Assembly: GCA_028768545.1 (NCBI GenBank)
Contig: CP054838.1
Span: 2,839,001-2,903,000, forward strand
Origin: Desulfobacter sp.
Lineage (GTDB): Bacteria; Desulfobacterota; Desulfobacteria; Desulfobacterales; Desulfobacteraceae
Length of the DNA: 64,000 bases
Reading direction: 5' to 3'
The notes below the pieces were generated by a model that did not search any database, was not told where the DNA came from, and was given only the letters and a program-made list of their open reading frames with translations. A program made the position numbers and the translations under genes. Each line of letters starts with the position of its first letter. Position 1 is the first letter of the stretch. Below, one piece after another: positions 8,866 to 17,664 of this stretch.

Positions 8866-9698
8866 GGTTCTGTTGCAAAAAATTATTAATGTCTGATACA
8901 AGTCCGTTTTGGCACTAATTTATTTGCAGAGAGATAGTATGAAAAATGAAAACCCTTTCAAGTGGCGTCATTATGAAAAAGAAATCATCCTGTTGAATGT
9001 TCGCTGGTATCTGAGATATCAACTGAGTTACAGGAATCTGGAAGAGATGATGCAAGAACGGGGCTTGTCTGTGGATCACAGTACCATTTATGGGTTCAGC
9101 GCTATGCTCCTGAAATGGAAAAGCGAAGCAGGAAGTATCTGCGGCAATCAAATGATTCTTACCGTATTGATGAAACATATATCAAGGTGCGGGGGAAAAT
9201 GAAGTATCTTTACCGAGCGGTCGATTCCCGTGGAAATACCATCGATTTTCTTCTTCGCAGCAGACGTAATATGGAATCTGCCAAACGATTTTTTAAAAAG
9301 ATGCTGCGAGCTTCCAATAGCTCCAGACCTCGGGTTCTGAGTGTTGACGGAAATCCTGCATATCCTCCGGCAGTAAAGGCTTTGAAAGAAAAAAAGCTTC
9401 TGAATAAGGACTGTATCCTAAGACAGAATAAATATCTGAACAATATTATTGAGCAAGACCACCGGTTTATCAAAAAGCTTGTCAGAGCTGGTATGGGGTT
9501 CAAGACATTTCATTCTGCCTGGCGGACGCTAAAAGGCTATGAAATTATGAACATGATCAGAAAAGGACAAGTTAAAAATATCAGGAAGGGAGAAATTTTA
9601 AAGCAGAAAGAATTCGTCGAAAATCTGTTTTCTTATGCTGCGTAAATTTTACGCCTGAACGATCTCTTTGTCCTGGAAATATTTTTTGCAACAGAACC
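8866..9698 (+). mobile_element. IS6-family insertion sequence, copy B (833 bp, defective)
   Basis: Same element as copy A but 4 bp shorter. Left flank CTTTTGGC and right flank TCTTAAAC do not match. Left neighbour is the kinase fragment; the right side leads into the cupin gene. Confidence 0.95.
8939..9645 (+). pseudogene. IS6-family transposase with 4-bp deletion (copy B)
   Basis: Relative to the other six copies, the four bases CCGA are missing after 9090, in the codons following STIY. The frame shifts there and ends at 9202, and the remainder (D79, D138, E173) is encoded in another frame from about 9115. The transposase cannot be made as one chain, so this copy could only be mobilised in trans. 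Confidence 0.93.
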
Positions 9699-9744
9699 TC
9701 TTAAACTTCAGACAGACCAACAACCCAAAAAATAAGGATACGCC

Positions 9745-10113
9745 ATGAACGATAAAAAGACTCAGCTCATCAAAAATGTTCCCTTTTCCCAGGCCGTTTC
9801 AATCAATGATCTTGTGGATTACGAACAAGGACGGGTCGTCAGCCGGACCCTGGCAGCCAAGCCCCATGTCAACATCACCCTTTTTGCATTTGACAAGGGC
9901 GAAGAAATCTCGGCCCATACCTCCCCCGGGGATGCCATGGTTCAGATCCTGGACGGGTCTGCCGCCATCACCATAGACGGAGACTCCCTTGAGGCCAAGG
10001 CGGGCCAGGTGGTGGTGATGCCCGCCAATGTCCCCCATTCGGTCTATGCGGCAACACGATTTAAAATGCTGCTCACCGTGGTGAAACAACCCCTTGATAT
10101 CGGGTCATTGTAA
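9745..10113 (+). CDS. Cupin-domain protein
   Basis: A 122-aa single-domain cupin, a small beta-barrel that often binds a metal. The first cupin motif shows as FDKGEEISAHTSPGDAMVQILDG (only one His in the usual HxH position) and the second as MPANVPHSVYA. AAGGA lies 6 nt before the ATG. The gene starts 47 bp after IS6 copy B, so its native promoter has probably been displaced. The substrate is unknown; similar small cupins are sensors, isomerases or of unknown function. Confidence 0.8.
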   Translation: MNDKKTQLIKNVPFSQAVSINDLVDYEQGRVVSRTLAAKPHVNITLFAFDKGEEISAHTSPGDAMVQILDGSAAITIDGDSLEAKAGQVVVMPANVPHSVYAATRFKMLLTVVKQPLDIGSL

Positions 10114-10118
10114 GCGGT

Positions 10119-11507
10119 TTATCCCTTTTTAAGTTTTTTCCACCGATATCGGAAGGTATGGTGATTCATGTTGAGAAGTTTGGCTGCCCGGCTCTCATTG
10201 CCTTGGGCCTGGTCCACGGCCAGGGTCATGTACTGACGCTCAATATTGGATAAGATCTGGGTCAGGCAGACCCCTTGCTCCGACAGCCTGACGGGTTCAG
10301 ACCCCGTGGGCAGGGCCTGGGCAGTCAGACCTGTTTTTTTATCAAACAATCCCAGGTCGGTCATTAGGACCTGGTCGGTTCTGGCCACAAGGACAGCTCG
10401 CTCGACAATATTCTTAAGCTCCCTGACATTGCCGGAAAATTCATGGGACAAAAGCATTTCTTGAGCGTCCTTGGAAAACCCCTTCAGGTTTTTTTCAAAT
10501 TTTTGGTTAAACTCAAAAAGAAAATGCTTGGCCAGGGCCAGAATATCCCGGGGCCGCTGATTCAAAGAGGGGATCTCGGCCCGAACCACACATAGCCTGA
10601 AATACAGATCCTTTCGAAATTTTTCAAATTTTACCAAATCATCAATATTCTTGTTTGTGGCAGAAACCACCCGGGTGTCAACCGTCAGTTTTTGTGTACC
10701 GCCCACTTTGTAAAACTCCCCGCTTTCCAGAAAGCGAAGCAGTTTGGCCTGGCCTGCCAAACTCAGGTCTGCCACCTCATCCAAGAATAAAGTGCCTTTG
10801 TGGGACTCTTCTAAAACCCCTTTTTTCCCTTGGGGCCTGGCCCCGGAAAAGGCGCCTGCCTCGTATCCGAAAAGTTCTGATTCAATGAGATCTTCGGGAA
10901 ATGCAGAGCAGTTCACCGCCACAAAAGGCCCCTGAAACAGAGGACTTCTGGCATGGATGGCCTTGGCAATCAACTCTTTTCCCGTACCGGTTTCCCCCAG
11001 GATCATGATGGGGGTATCCGGACTTTTAGAGACCACATGGATAAAATCCATGATATCCTCAATATTCTTGCTTTCACCGATAAAGCAGGGCTCATTTTCC
11101 CTAAGGTATTTTTCCTGAAGCAGGCAGACCTCTTTGGCAAGCGCTATGGTTGACACCGCCTTTTGAATGGTCAATTCCATAATATCCGGATTAATGGGCT
11201 TGACAATAAAATCAAAGGCACCGCCTTTCATGGATTGAATCACCAGAGAGATCTCCTCATAGGCTATAATCATGATTACGGGCAGGTTGGGATGATCTGC
11301 TTTTAACCTGCCCAGGGCATCAATGCCGCTCATTTTGGGAAGGCCGATATCCATTAGGACCAGGTCGGGTACCTCTTTTTTTAAAGCCGCCAGAAACGAT
11401 TCTCCGTCTTTAAACAACCGGATCTCATAGGTGCCGGACAAAACCAAATCCAGAGAATCCCAGATGCTTTCTTCATCATCAACAATGGCAATGGTGTATT
11501 GAATCAT
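10119..11507 (-). CDS. NtrC-family sigma-54 response regulator with altered receiver and GAFSGA loop
   Basis: 462 aa: receiver (1-115), AAA+ activator domain (140-380) and C-terminal Fis-type helix-turn-helix (about 425-460). Receiver acidic residues D10, D11, E12, phospho-acceptor D53 and K103 are present, but the conserved Thr/Ser switch position is Ile81 (VIMIIAY instead of VIMITAY). Walker A is GETGTGKE (171-178), Walker B GTLFLDE (239-245). The sigma-54 contact loop reads GAFSGA (218-223) rather than GAFTGA, a conservative change. It lies 3 nt downstream of a histidine-kinase gene whose N-terminal coding part is lost to IS6 copy C, so it is probably an orphan now. Target genes are unknown. 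Confidence 0.9.
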   Translation of the reverse strand: MIQYTIAIVDDEESIWDSLDLVLSGTYEIRLFKDGESFLAALKKEVPDLVLMDIGLPKMSGIDALGRLKADHPNLPVIMIIAYEEISLVIQSMKGGAFDFIVKPINPDIMELTIQKAVSTIALAKEVCLLQEKYLRENEPCFIGESKNIEDIMDFIHVVSKSPDTPIMILGETGTGKELIAKAIHARSPLFQGPFVAVNCSAFPEDLIESELFGYEAGAFSGARPQGKKGVLEESHKGTLFLDEVADLSLAGQAKLLRFLESGEFYKVGGTQKLTVDTRVVSATNKNIDDLVKFEKFRKDLYFRLCVVRAEIPSLNQRPRDILALAKHFLFEFNQKFEKNLKGFSKDAQEMLLSHEFSGNVRELKNIVERAVLVARTDQVLMTDLGLFDKKTGLTAQALPTGSEPVRLSEQGVCLTQILSNIERQYMTLAVDQAQGNESRAAKLLNMNHHTFRYRWKKLKKG

Positions 11508-11510
11508 GGA

Positions 11511-11722
11511 TCAGGCCTTTATGGTTTTTGCAGGCAGTTCAATGAAAAAATGGGCGCCTCTTTGACCGGGCGCCTTAAATTTGAGCGTACCGCCGTGGTC
11601 CAGGATAATCCGGTGGCTGATGGACAGCCCGATTCCAGAACTATTGGCCTTTGTGGTGTAAAAGGGATCAAAAATTTTGGACTGAAGGGCATAGGGAATA
11701 CCCGGGCCCGTGTCCTTGACAC
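11511..11722 (-). pseudogene. Sensor histidine kinase C-terminal fragment (NtrB-like)
   Basis: About 70 residues of a HATPase_c domain remain: the G1 box (DTGPGIP), F box (IFDPFYTTK), G2 box (SSGIGLSIS) and terminal strand. The 5' part encoding the sensor, dimerisation/His box and N box is replaced by IS6 copy C at 11723. Its stop (11511-11513) is 3 nt before the sigma-54 regulator start, showing they were a kinase-regulator pair. Confidence 0.88.
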
Positions 11723-12559
11723 GGTTCTGTTGCAAAAAATTTTTCCAGGACAAAGAGATCGTTCAGGCGTAAAATTTACGCAGCATAAGAAAACAGATTT
11801 TCGACGAATTCTTTCTGCTTTAAAATTTCTCCCTTCCTGATATTTTTAACTTGTCCTTTTCTGATCATGTTCATAATTTCATAGCCTTTTAGCGTCCGCC
11901 AGGCAGAATGAAATGTCTTGAACCCCATACCAGCTCTGACAAGCTTTTTGATAAACCGGTGGTCTTGCTCAATAATATTGTTCAGATATTTATTCTGTCT
12001 TAGGATACAGTCCTTATTCAGAAGCTTTTTTTCTTTCAAAGCCTTTACTGCCGGAGGATATGCAGGATTTCCGTCAACACTCAGAACCCGAGGTCTGGAG
12101 CTATTGGAAGCTCGCAGCATCTTTTTAAAAAATCGTTTGGCAGATTCCATATTACGTCTGCTGCGAAGAAGAAAATCGATGGTATTTCCACGGGAATCGA
12201 CCGCTCGGTAAAGATACTTCATTTTCCCCCGCACCTTGATATATGTTTCATCAATACGGTAAGAATCATTTGATTGCCGCAGATACTTCCTGCTTCGCTT
12301 TTCCATTTCAGGAGCATAGCGCTGAACCCATCGGTAAATGGTACTGTGATCCACAGACAAGCCCCGTTCTTGCATCATCTCTTCCAGATTCCTGTAACTC
12401 AATTGATATCTCAGATACCAGCGAACATTCAACAGGATGATTTCTTTTTCATAATGACGCCACTTGAAAGGGTTTTCATTTTTCATACTATCTCTCTGCA
12501 AATAAATTAGTGCCAAAACGGACTTGTATCAGACATTAATAATTTTTTGCAACAGAACC
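11723..12559 (-). mobile_element. IS6-family insertion sequence, copy C
   Basis: 837 bp, oriented leftward. Flanks CTTGACAC (left) and TCCTCAAA (right) do not match. It joins a histidine-kinase fragment to an IS4-like fragment and forms one arm of an inverted pair with copy D. Confidence 0.95.
11776..12486 (-). CDS. IS6-family transposase (copy C)
   Basis: 236 aa with an intact D79/D138/E173 triad, identical in the visible translation to copies D and E. ATG at 12486 chosen as in copy A. Confidence 0.95.
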   Translation of the reverse strand: MKNENPFKWRHYEKEIILLNVRWYLRYQLSYRNLEEMMQERGLSVDHSTIYRWVQRYAPEMEKRSRKYLRQSNDSYRIDETYIKVRGKMKYLYRAVDSRGNTIDFLLRSRRNMESAKRFFKKMLRASNSSRPRVLSVDGNPAYPPAVKALKEKKLLNKDCILRQNKYLNNIIEQDHRFIKKLVRAGMGFKTFHSAWRTLKGYEIMNMIRKGQVKNIRKGEILKQKEFVENLFSYAA

Positions 12560-12885
12560 TCCTCAAAGATAAATTGCAGTTGTTCGAGTCCCCTGTGATT
12601 GATGGCTTCACAGAAACTACTACGGCTGATACCACCGTCTGGCGCAATATTTTCTTTAGCAAAAACATTCTCCTTGAGATCCTGAATTAAATGTCGGGCA
12701 GACTTGTGCTCCTGAAGATGGAAATAAACCAAAGCATTTATCTGGTCTTCGAATGTCATTTTTAAAGGGCGGTCTCCTCGAGATTGTAATTCCGGTGCTT
12801 TTGAAAGTGACTTTATCAGAGGGCACCTGAAATTGTCAAAGTTCAGGGACCGTAGTTGTTTTTTAGGGACTGAGATGTGCGTCAT
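12560..12885 (-). pseudogene. IS4-family transposase, N-terminal fragment 1
   Basis: About 109 residues from the ATG at 12885 (preceded by AAGGAG), identical in visible sequence to fragment 2. This is the N-terminal, non-catalytic part of an IS4-type transposase (RGDRPLKMTFEDQ, QEHKSARHLIQDL); the catalytic core is missing. The frame runs into IS6 copy C after QFIFEE. Confidence 0.82.
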
Positions 12886-13013
12886 TTGAGCTCCTTGAGT
12901 TAAATTTTCAAGGCGCACAAAAATTTTTACGCACATTTGTCAACACAAAACAGACTGTTTTTTCAATGATTTTAGATGCTTTTTATATGCAACAACCTAA
13001 CCGGACACTACTG
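12560..13013 (-). mobile_element. IS4-like element, 5' fragment 1
   Basis: Begins (reading leftward) with a terminal motif CAGTAGTGTCCGGTTAGG near 13013 that is shared with fragment 2 at about 23978, followed by the leader and the first third of a transposase gene, and ends abruptly at IS6 copy C. The rest of the element is absent. The outer boundary at about 13013 is defined by where the two copies stop matching. Confidence 0.85.
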
Positions 13014-13050
13014 ATTTTGAATATGTTTTTTTTTACCAAAGACAAGAAAA

Positions 13051-13099
13051 AAACACGGGTTTCTTGTTTGACTTGACAGGTCTTTGGAAACCCGTGTTT
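13051..13099 (-). terminator. Intrinsic terminator for the leftward kinase operon
   Basis: A perfect 13-bp stem AAACACGGGTTTC / GAAACCCGTGTTT (13051-13063 and 13087-13099) with a 23-nt loop, followed in the leftward direction by TTTTTTCTTG. It lies 5 nt past the stop of the gene ending at 13104. Confidence 0.85.
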
Positions 13100-13103
13100 T
13101 GAT

Positions 13104-14639
13104 TTAAAGGGGGAACCCTGTTTTGGGAAGGGTAATGGTAAATGTGGTACCCAGGTCCAGTTTCGAGTCCACCTGAATACTTCCGTTATGGCCTTCAACA
13201 ATCCGCTTCACAATGGCAAGCCCAAGGCCTGTGCCGTTGATAAATCTTGTTTTTTCATTCTTGACCCGGAAAAATTTATCCCAGATCTGGTCTATGGCCT
13301 CCTCGGGAATACCAAAACCGGTATCTTTTACATGGAGCATGGCAGAGTCTTCGTTTTCGTCTGCCCAGACCTCTATGCTTCCATTTTCCGGTGTATAACG
13401 GATGGCGTTTGAAATCAGGTTGGATAAGACCTCTTCTATATTGTTGGGATTGGCCATGACCACAATATTCTCGCCCTTGGAACGGGCCGTCAGAGAAATG
13501 GATTTTTCATCGGCCATGGATTTGTACAATGCCACATGGGCGTTGATCACAGGAGACAGGTTCAAGGCTTCCCGCTCCTGGTTGATCAGGCCGGACTCTA
13601 TTTTTGACAGATCCAAAAGCTCAGCAGAAAGCTCGGTTAAAGACGAAATTTTAAGGGAAGTCCTTTCCAGAATTTCCCTTTGTTTTTCCGTCAATTGGCC
13701 GGCCAATCCGTCCAGGACCACGTTAAGCTGCATTAAAATGGAATTTAAAGGGCTTTTAATTTCATGGGCCACCATGGATACAAAATCAGATTTAAGCTGG
13801 TCCTCCTGACGAAGGGCAGTGATATCATGACACACGGTTACCGTGCCCAGGTTTCTGTTGAGCCTGTCCCGGAAAGGAATACATCGAATCCCGATGATCA
13901 TCTCTTCTTTGTCCTTATCCAAGGCCACCTTGATCTCCTCGGTAATCTCGGCAAAGGCCTCTTCTGGCTGGGCAATGGCCTTGTCAATCATGGCAAGCAG
14001 GGTGGGCTCCTGGACCACCTTTGAAATTTCATTGCCAATCACCTTGGTCTTGTGGCAGCCGATCATCCGTAAAAAGGCCGGATTGGCAAGGGCAATTCTT
14101 TTCTGGTGATCCGTTGTCAGCACCCCGTCCCTCAAGGTATTGATCATCACCCGCATCCGGGATTTTTCCGTGGCAATGTCCTGGAGGGACTGGATAAATT
14201 CAATGGCCTTGGTAATGATCAGGCGAAGCTCGCTGGGGGAAAAGGGTTTGGGCAAAAAATCAAAGGCCCCTCGTTTCATGGTCTCAATGGAATGCTCAAG
14301 TGTGGCATACCCTGTGATCACGATCACCACCGTATCCGGATGCCTGGATTTGATACCCGAGAGCACATCAATACCCGACAACCCGGGCATCATCAAATCT
14401 AAAAGCACAATATCAAAATGGGACTGCTGAATCATCTCAAGACCTGTGGTGCCGTTATCTGCGGTTTCAACCTTGCAGCCCTCTTCTGTGAGCATCCGGT
14501 TGCAGGCTTCCCTGACCCTTTTTTCATCGTCAACCACCAGCACCCTGGGCTTGAAAAACACATCATCAATCATGGTTTTCAGGGAGGCTTTGCCCCCCTG
14601 AACCATGGGATCTTTAGCGTTACTGCTTGTTTCGGACAT
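13104..14639 (-). CDS. Response regulator-PAS-histidine kinase hybrid
   Basis: 511 aa: receiver (31-150; D38, D39, phospho-acceptor D81, T109, K131), a PAS-like domain (about 165-280), HisKA with H292 in MVAHEIKSPLNS, and HATPase with N box, DTGFGIP and GTGLGLAI. An N-terminal receiver before the kinase suggests it is itself controlled by another kinase, probably the one encoded just upstream (14666-16201). No membrane segment, so cytoplasmic. It is the last gene of a leftward group and is followed by a strong terminator. Signal and output partner unknown. Confidence 0.9.
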   Translation of the reverse strand: MSETSSNAKDPMVQGGKASLKTMIDDVFFKPRVLVVDDEKRVREACNRMLTEEGCKVETADNGTTGLEMIQQSHFDIVLLDLMMPGLSGIDVLSGIKSRHPDTVVIVITGYATLEHSIETMKRGAFDFLPKPFSPSELRLIITKAIEFIQSLQDIATEKSRMRVMINTLRDGVLTTDHQKRIALANPAFLRMIGCHKTKVIGNEISKVVQEPTLLAMIDKAIAQPEEAFAEITEEIKVALDKDKEEMIIGIRCIPFRDRLNRNLGTVTVCHDITALRQEDQLKSDFVSMVAHEIKSPLNSILMQLNVVLDGLAGQLTEKQREILERTSLKISSLTELSAELLDLSKIESGLINQEREALNLSPVINAHVALYKSMADEKSISLTARSKGENIVVMANPNNIEEVLSNLISNAIRYTPENGSIEVWADENEDSAMLHVKDTGFGIPEEAIDQIWDKFFRVKNEKTRFINGTGLGLAIVKRIVEGHNGSIQVDSKLDLGTTFTITLPKTGFPL

Positions 14640-14665
14640 ATGAACAATCTCTTTGGATAATTTAT

Positions 14666-16201
14666 TTACATTATTTTATCTTCGTGGGCACCTGCGGGCG
14701 GACAAAATGCCATCCCGTTTTCTCTGGGGACATACAATGGAAATTCCATGATAAATGTGGTTCCCTTGGCCCCGGTTTTCTTTACGCTTATTTTCCCGCC
14801 ATGCTCTTCAATAATACCGTATACAATGCTCAAGCCTAAGCCCGTGCTTTTGCCCACTTCCTTGGTGGTAAAAAACGGATCAAAGATCCTGGACAAATTC
14901 TGGTGGGGAATGCCGATGCCGGTATCCTTGATTTCCAAAAACACTTTTTTCAAGGTTTTGTCCCTGTAGGTATAAATGCTGATGGTACCCTGGTCTTCAA
15001 TGGCATCGGCCGCATTCATGACCAAATTAATAATCACCTGATTTAACTTGTTAATATCTGCATTGATCAGCATCATATTCTCGGCCAGATATTTTTTAAT
15101 CCGAATATTTAAAAACCGCTTCTGATCTCTTAACAACTTAAGGCTCTTGAGGACGATATCATTAATCTGGACAATATTTTTCTCAGAATCCGCACTTCGC
15201 GAATAGACCAAAAGGCTTTTTACAATATTCCGGCACCGCTTTGCATCCTCCACAATATAGCCCAGATCTGCAATGGCATTTTCATCCAAATCATCCCTTT
15301 CCAAAAGAAGGCTGGCGTAAAAAAGAACCCCTGTCAAAGGATTGTTGATCTCATGGGCCACGCCTGCGGCCAGCTGGCCTAAAGAGGCCATTTTTTCCGA
15401 CTGAGCCAATTGCTGCTGGGTGAGTTTGAGTTCTTTTTCCACCCGGATTTTATCTTTAAAATCGTTGTAAATGGCCATGGTGGCGGATTCATTGCCCTTG
15501 TCATCATAAATGATGGCAGCAGACATCTCAACTTCGATCTCTTCTCCCTTTGAATTTACAACAAGGGTTCTTGGAATCAGCAGTTTGCCCTTACCCCCAA
15601 TTTTCTCATCCCTGAGCATCTTCATGATTTCCTTGGCCTTTCCAGGGGGGTAGAGCTGTTCTACGTGGGTAATTTTCCCGGAACTTCCGTTAAAATATCC
15701 GAACAACTCCTTGGCAACGGAATTCATCAACTCAATATTGCCCTTGCGGTCTGCCGCCACAATGGCGGATGCAGAGGCATAAATCACCCGGCTGATAAAC
15801 TCCTTGACCCCGATGAGCTGGGTTTCAAGGGATTTGGTCCGGGTGATATCCCGGATACTGGAAATCACATAGGCCACACCGCCCTGGTCGTCAAAAATAG
15901 GCGAAAAGACCCGGTCCTCCCATTTGTACTGGTGCTTGACCGTATAGGAGTGAACTTTTTTGTCCCGGATCACTTTGGAAATCGGGCAGTCCTCAGAATC
16001 GCAGGGCGTGTCCTTGTATAAAAAAGAATGAAAACATTTTTTCCCGATAATATCATGGGATAAAATATCATAGGTGGTTAAAAACTTTTTGTTGGCTCCC
16101 ACCACAATCCGGTCAGGGTCAATGACCACGGATGGGTAAGACAGGGCATCAAATATACGGGTCCGCCAGAACAGTTCCTCGGATGAAAAAGATCGGTTCA
16201 T
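14666..16201 (-). CDS. Cytoplasmic PAS-PAS sensor histidine kinase with Cys-rich PAS
   Basis: 511 aa, no membrane helix. The first PAS (about 14-125) carries three cysteines C56, C67 and C72 (KKCFHSF...PCDSEDCP), a pattern recurring in deltaproteobacterial PAS domains; metal or redox sensing is possible but unproven. A second PAS (about 135-255) follows, then HisKA with H283 (GVAHEINNPLTG) and a HATPase with DTGIGIP and GKSTGLGLSI. The start codon overlaps the stop of the upstream ACT-like gene (ATGA), and the hybrid kinase lies 26 nt downstream, so the three are probably translated from one mRNA. Confidence 0.9.
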   Translation of the reverse strand: MNRSFSSEELFWRTRIFDALSYPSVVIDPDRIVVGANKKFLTTYDILSHDIIGKKCFHSFLYKDTPCDSEDCPISKVIRDKKVHSYTVKHQYKWEDRVFSPIFDDQGGVAYVISSIRDITRTKSLETQLIGVKEFISRVIYASASAIVAADRKGNIELMNSVAKELFGYFNGSSGKITHVEQLYPPGKAKEIMKMLRDEKIGGKGKLLIPRTLVVNSKGEEIEVEMSAAIIYDDKGNESATMAIYNDFKDKIRVEKELKLTQQQLAQSEKMASLGQLAAGVAHEINNPLTGVLFYASLLLERDDLDENAIADLGYIVEDAKRCRNIVKSLLVYSRSADSEKNIVQINDIVLKSLKLLRDQKRFLNIRIKKYLAENMMLINADINKLNQVIINLVMNAADAIEDQGTISIYTYRDKTLKKVFLEIKDTGIGIPHQNLSRIFDPFFTTKEVGKSTGLGLSIVYGIIEEHGGKISVKKTGAKGTTFIMEFPLYVPRENGMAFCPPAGAHEDKIM

Positions 16202-17121
16202 GGGGTCTCAAATCCTTTTTCAAGTGCAGGCAAGGCCCGGCTCCCCTCTCCTTTGGAAAGCACCAGGCTGATGCTGGCACCAGTACACCCTGAAATTTCC
16301 AGCTCAAGCCCGGCAGATTCAAGGCAGGCGGCAGCAGTATTAAAAATACCAAACCGATCTCCAAAATGGGGACCTTGAAAGGTAATCAGATCGACCTGTT
16401 CTTGGAAAAATTCAACCGGACAGGCCTTTGGTGTCAAAGACGACTCCTGGGCAAGCCAGTACAAATGAATCCTTTTGCCATGGTCGAAAGCCGTTGCAAA
16501 AGAAAAGATATCGTCCGTGTTTTGCAAAAATCGGATGGCCTGTTCAAGCTGGTTCCATGGGCAAAAGATCCGTTTAAGGCAGAGTCCCGGAATCAGGGAA
16601 AACCCATATGTTTTTATTTTTTCTTCCTGGAAAAAGGCCCGGGTTTCCTGGTAACGTTTTTTTACAAAAGCGGCGGTTTGTTCGTGAAAATCAGGTTCAT
16701 AGGGCGTATGGGTGGGCGGCAGGTCAAAGGCCTGTTCAAGCATGGCAAGGACTGCAAGCTTGTCTGCCTGGTCAATGACAAAAGAGACCATGGCATTGGA
16801 TGATACCATATGAAAAAATTTTAAATCATGGCCGGCAAACAAATCCAGAAGATACCCAAGCGTCCTGATTTTTGATCCGTGGGGATAAACGGAAATCATG
16901 CACACCGGTTGAATTGCCAAGTCTCGGGGAACCTCGCCTTCAATACAGCATGAAACGCTCGTTCCGAAAACAGCAGTTTCCGTACCCATACAGGGCAAAT
17001 TAATCTTCTCCCTGGCCAGGGTCTGATATATCAGAGAGTTATCATTCTCTGATTCCGGGCCTTGACGCAGATGAAACATCTGGTGTCCCACCCGGATGCC
17101 GTTGATTCTAATGACGGTCAT
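16198..17121 (-). CDS. ACT-like multidomain regulatory protein
   Basis: 307 aa. Two stretches resemble ACT small-molecule-binding folds: about 75-130 (MISVYPHGSKIRTLGYLLDL, then MVSSNAMVSFVIDQ) and the C-terminal LITFQGPHFGDRFGIFNTA to SGCTGASISLVL, both similar in layout to aspartokinase ACT repeats. No catalytic kinase domain is seen. ATG at 17121 is preferred over an in-frame GTG at 17133 because GGGGGTG sits about 11 nt before it. Overlapping the downstream sensor kinase suggests it could supply ligand sensing for that kinase; this is inference. Confidence 0.6.
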   Translation of the reverse strand: MTVIRINGIRVGHQMFHLRQGPESENDNSLIYQTLAREKINLPCMGTETAVFGTSVSCCIEGEVPRDLAIQPVCMISVYPHGSKIRTLGYLLDLFAGHDLKFFHMVSSNAMVSFVIDQADKLAVLAMLEQAFDLPPTHTPYEPDFHEQTAAFVKKRYQETRAFFQEEKIKTYGFSLIPGLCLKRIFCPWNQLEQAIRFLQNTDDIFSFATAFDHGKRIHLYWLAQESSLTPKACPVEFFQEQVDLITFQGPHFGDRFGIFNTAAACLESAGLELEISGCTGASISLVLSKGEGSRALPALEKGFETP

Positions 17122-17226
17122 GGCTGTGGACACCCCCAGGGATTTATGCCAGAAAGGCAGCAGAACAGGACAATTCCTGATCTGCCGCCTTTAACGTATC
17201 AGCATATGCCTAGGCGAGTGCCAGTT

Positions 17227-17613
17227 CTAACTGCAGTGGTCGTCTACGATTTCCATGAGCGCATCCAAGTCTATGGGCTTGGGCACGTAGTCGTCTGCAA
17301 GGGTGGTTTTGCCGTCGTGATGGGTGTAGCTTGTGGTTTTAACCGAATCTGCAACCGCAGTCAGCATAACCACGACGATCTCTTTGAGCCCGTCATTGGT
17401 TTTGATTTCATCACATACCTCCCAACCATTTTTCCTGGGCATCATGACATCCAGAATCACAAGGGCAGGTTTTTGGGCGCCAATTTTTTCCATGGCTTCC
17501 ACGCCGTCATAGGCTTTTTCCACCTTGTAGGACTTTGCTTCCAACTTCATGGATACGGCTTCCACCAGATCCGGATCATCATCAACAACTAAAACCAGTT
17601 TATTCTCACTCAT
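17227..17613 (-). CDS. Single-domain response regulator (CheY-like)
   Basis: 128 aa, one receiver domain only. D11-D12-D13, phospho-acceptor D55 region (VILDVMMPRKNGWEV), Thr in VMLTAV and Lys in VPKPI are all present, so it should be phosphorylatable. It contains an extra loop (TTSYTHHDGKTT) before the last strand. GGAG lies before the ATG. It lies 51 nt downstream of metF and 106 nt upstream of the ACT/kinase genes, a possible link between the C1 operon and the kinase group. Confidence 0.9.
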   Translation of the reverse strand: MSENKLVLVVDDDPDLVEAVSMKLEAKSYKVEKAYDGVEAMEKIGAQKPALVILDVMMPRKNGWEVCDEIKTNDGLKEIVVVMLTAVADSVKTTSYTHHDGKTTLADDYVPKPIDLDALMEIVDDHCS

Positions 17614-17664
17614 ATGAAAATCTCCTTTTATTGAGCTAACAAAAGAACTTTCACCCCTTTTTCC

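Noticed and set aside
11499..11840. Several frames that read through IS6 ends into neighbouring DNA (also 46690-47136, 57103-57783, 45316-45513)
   Set aside because: Chimeric frames at IS junctions; the encoded tail is always the same IS6-derived string and not a real gene.
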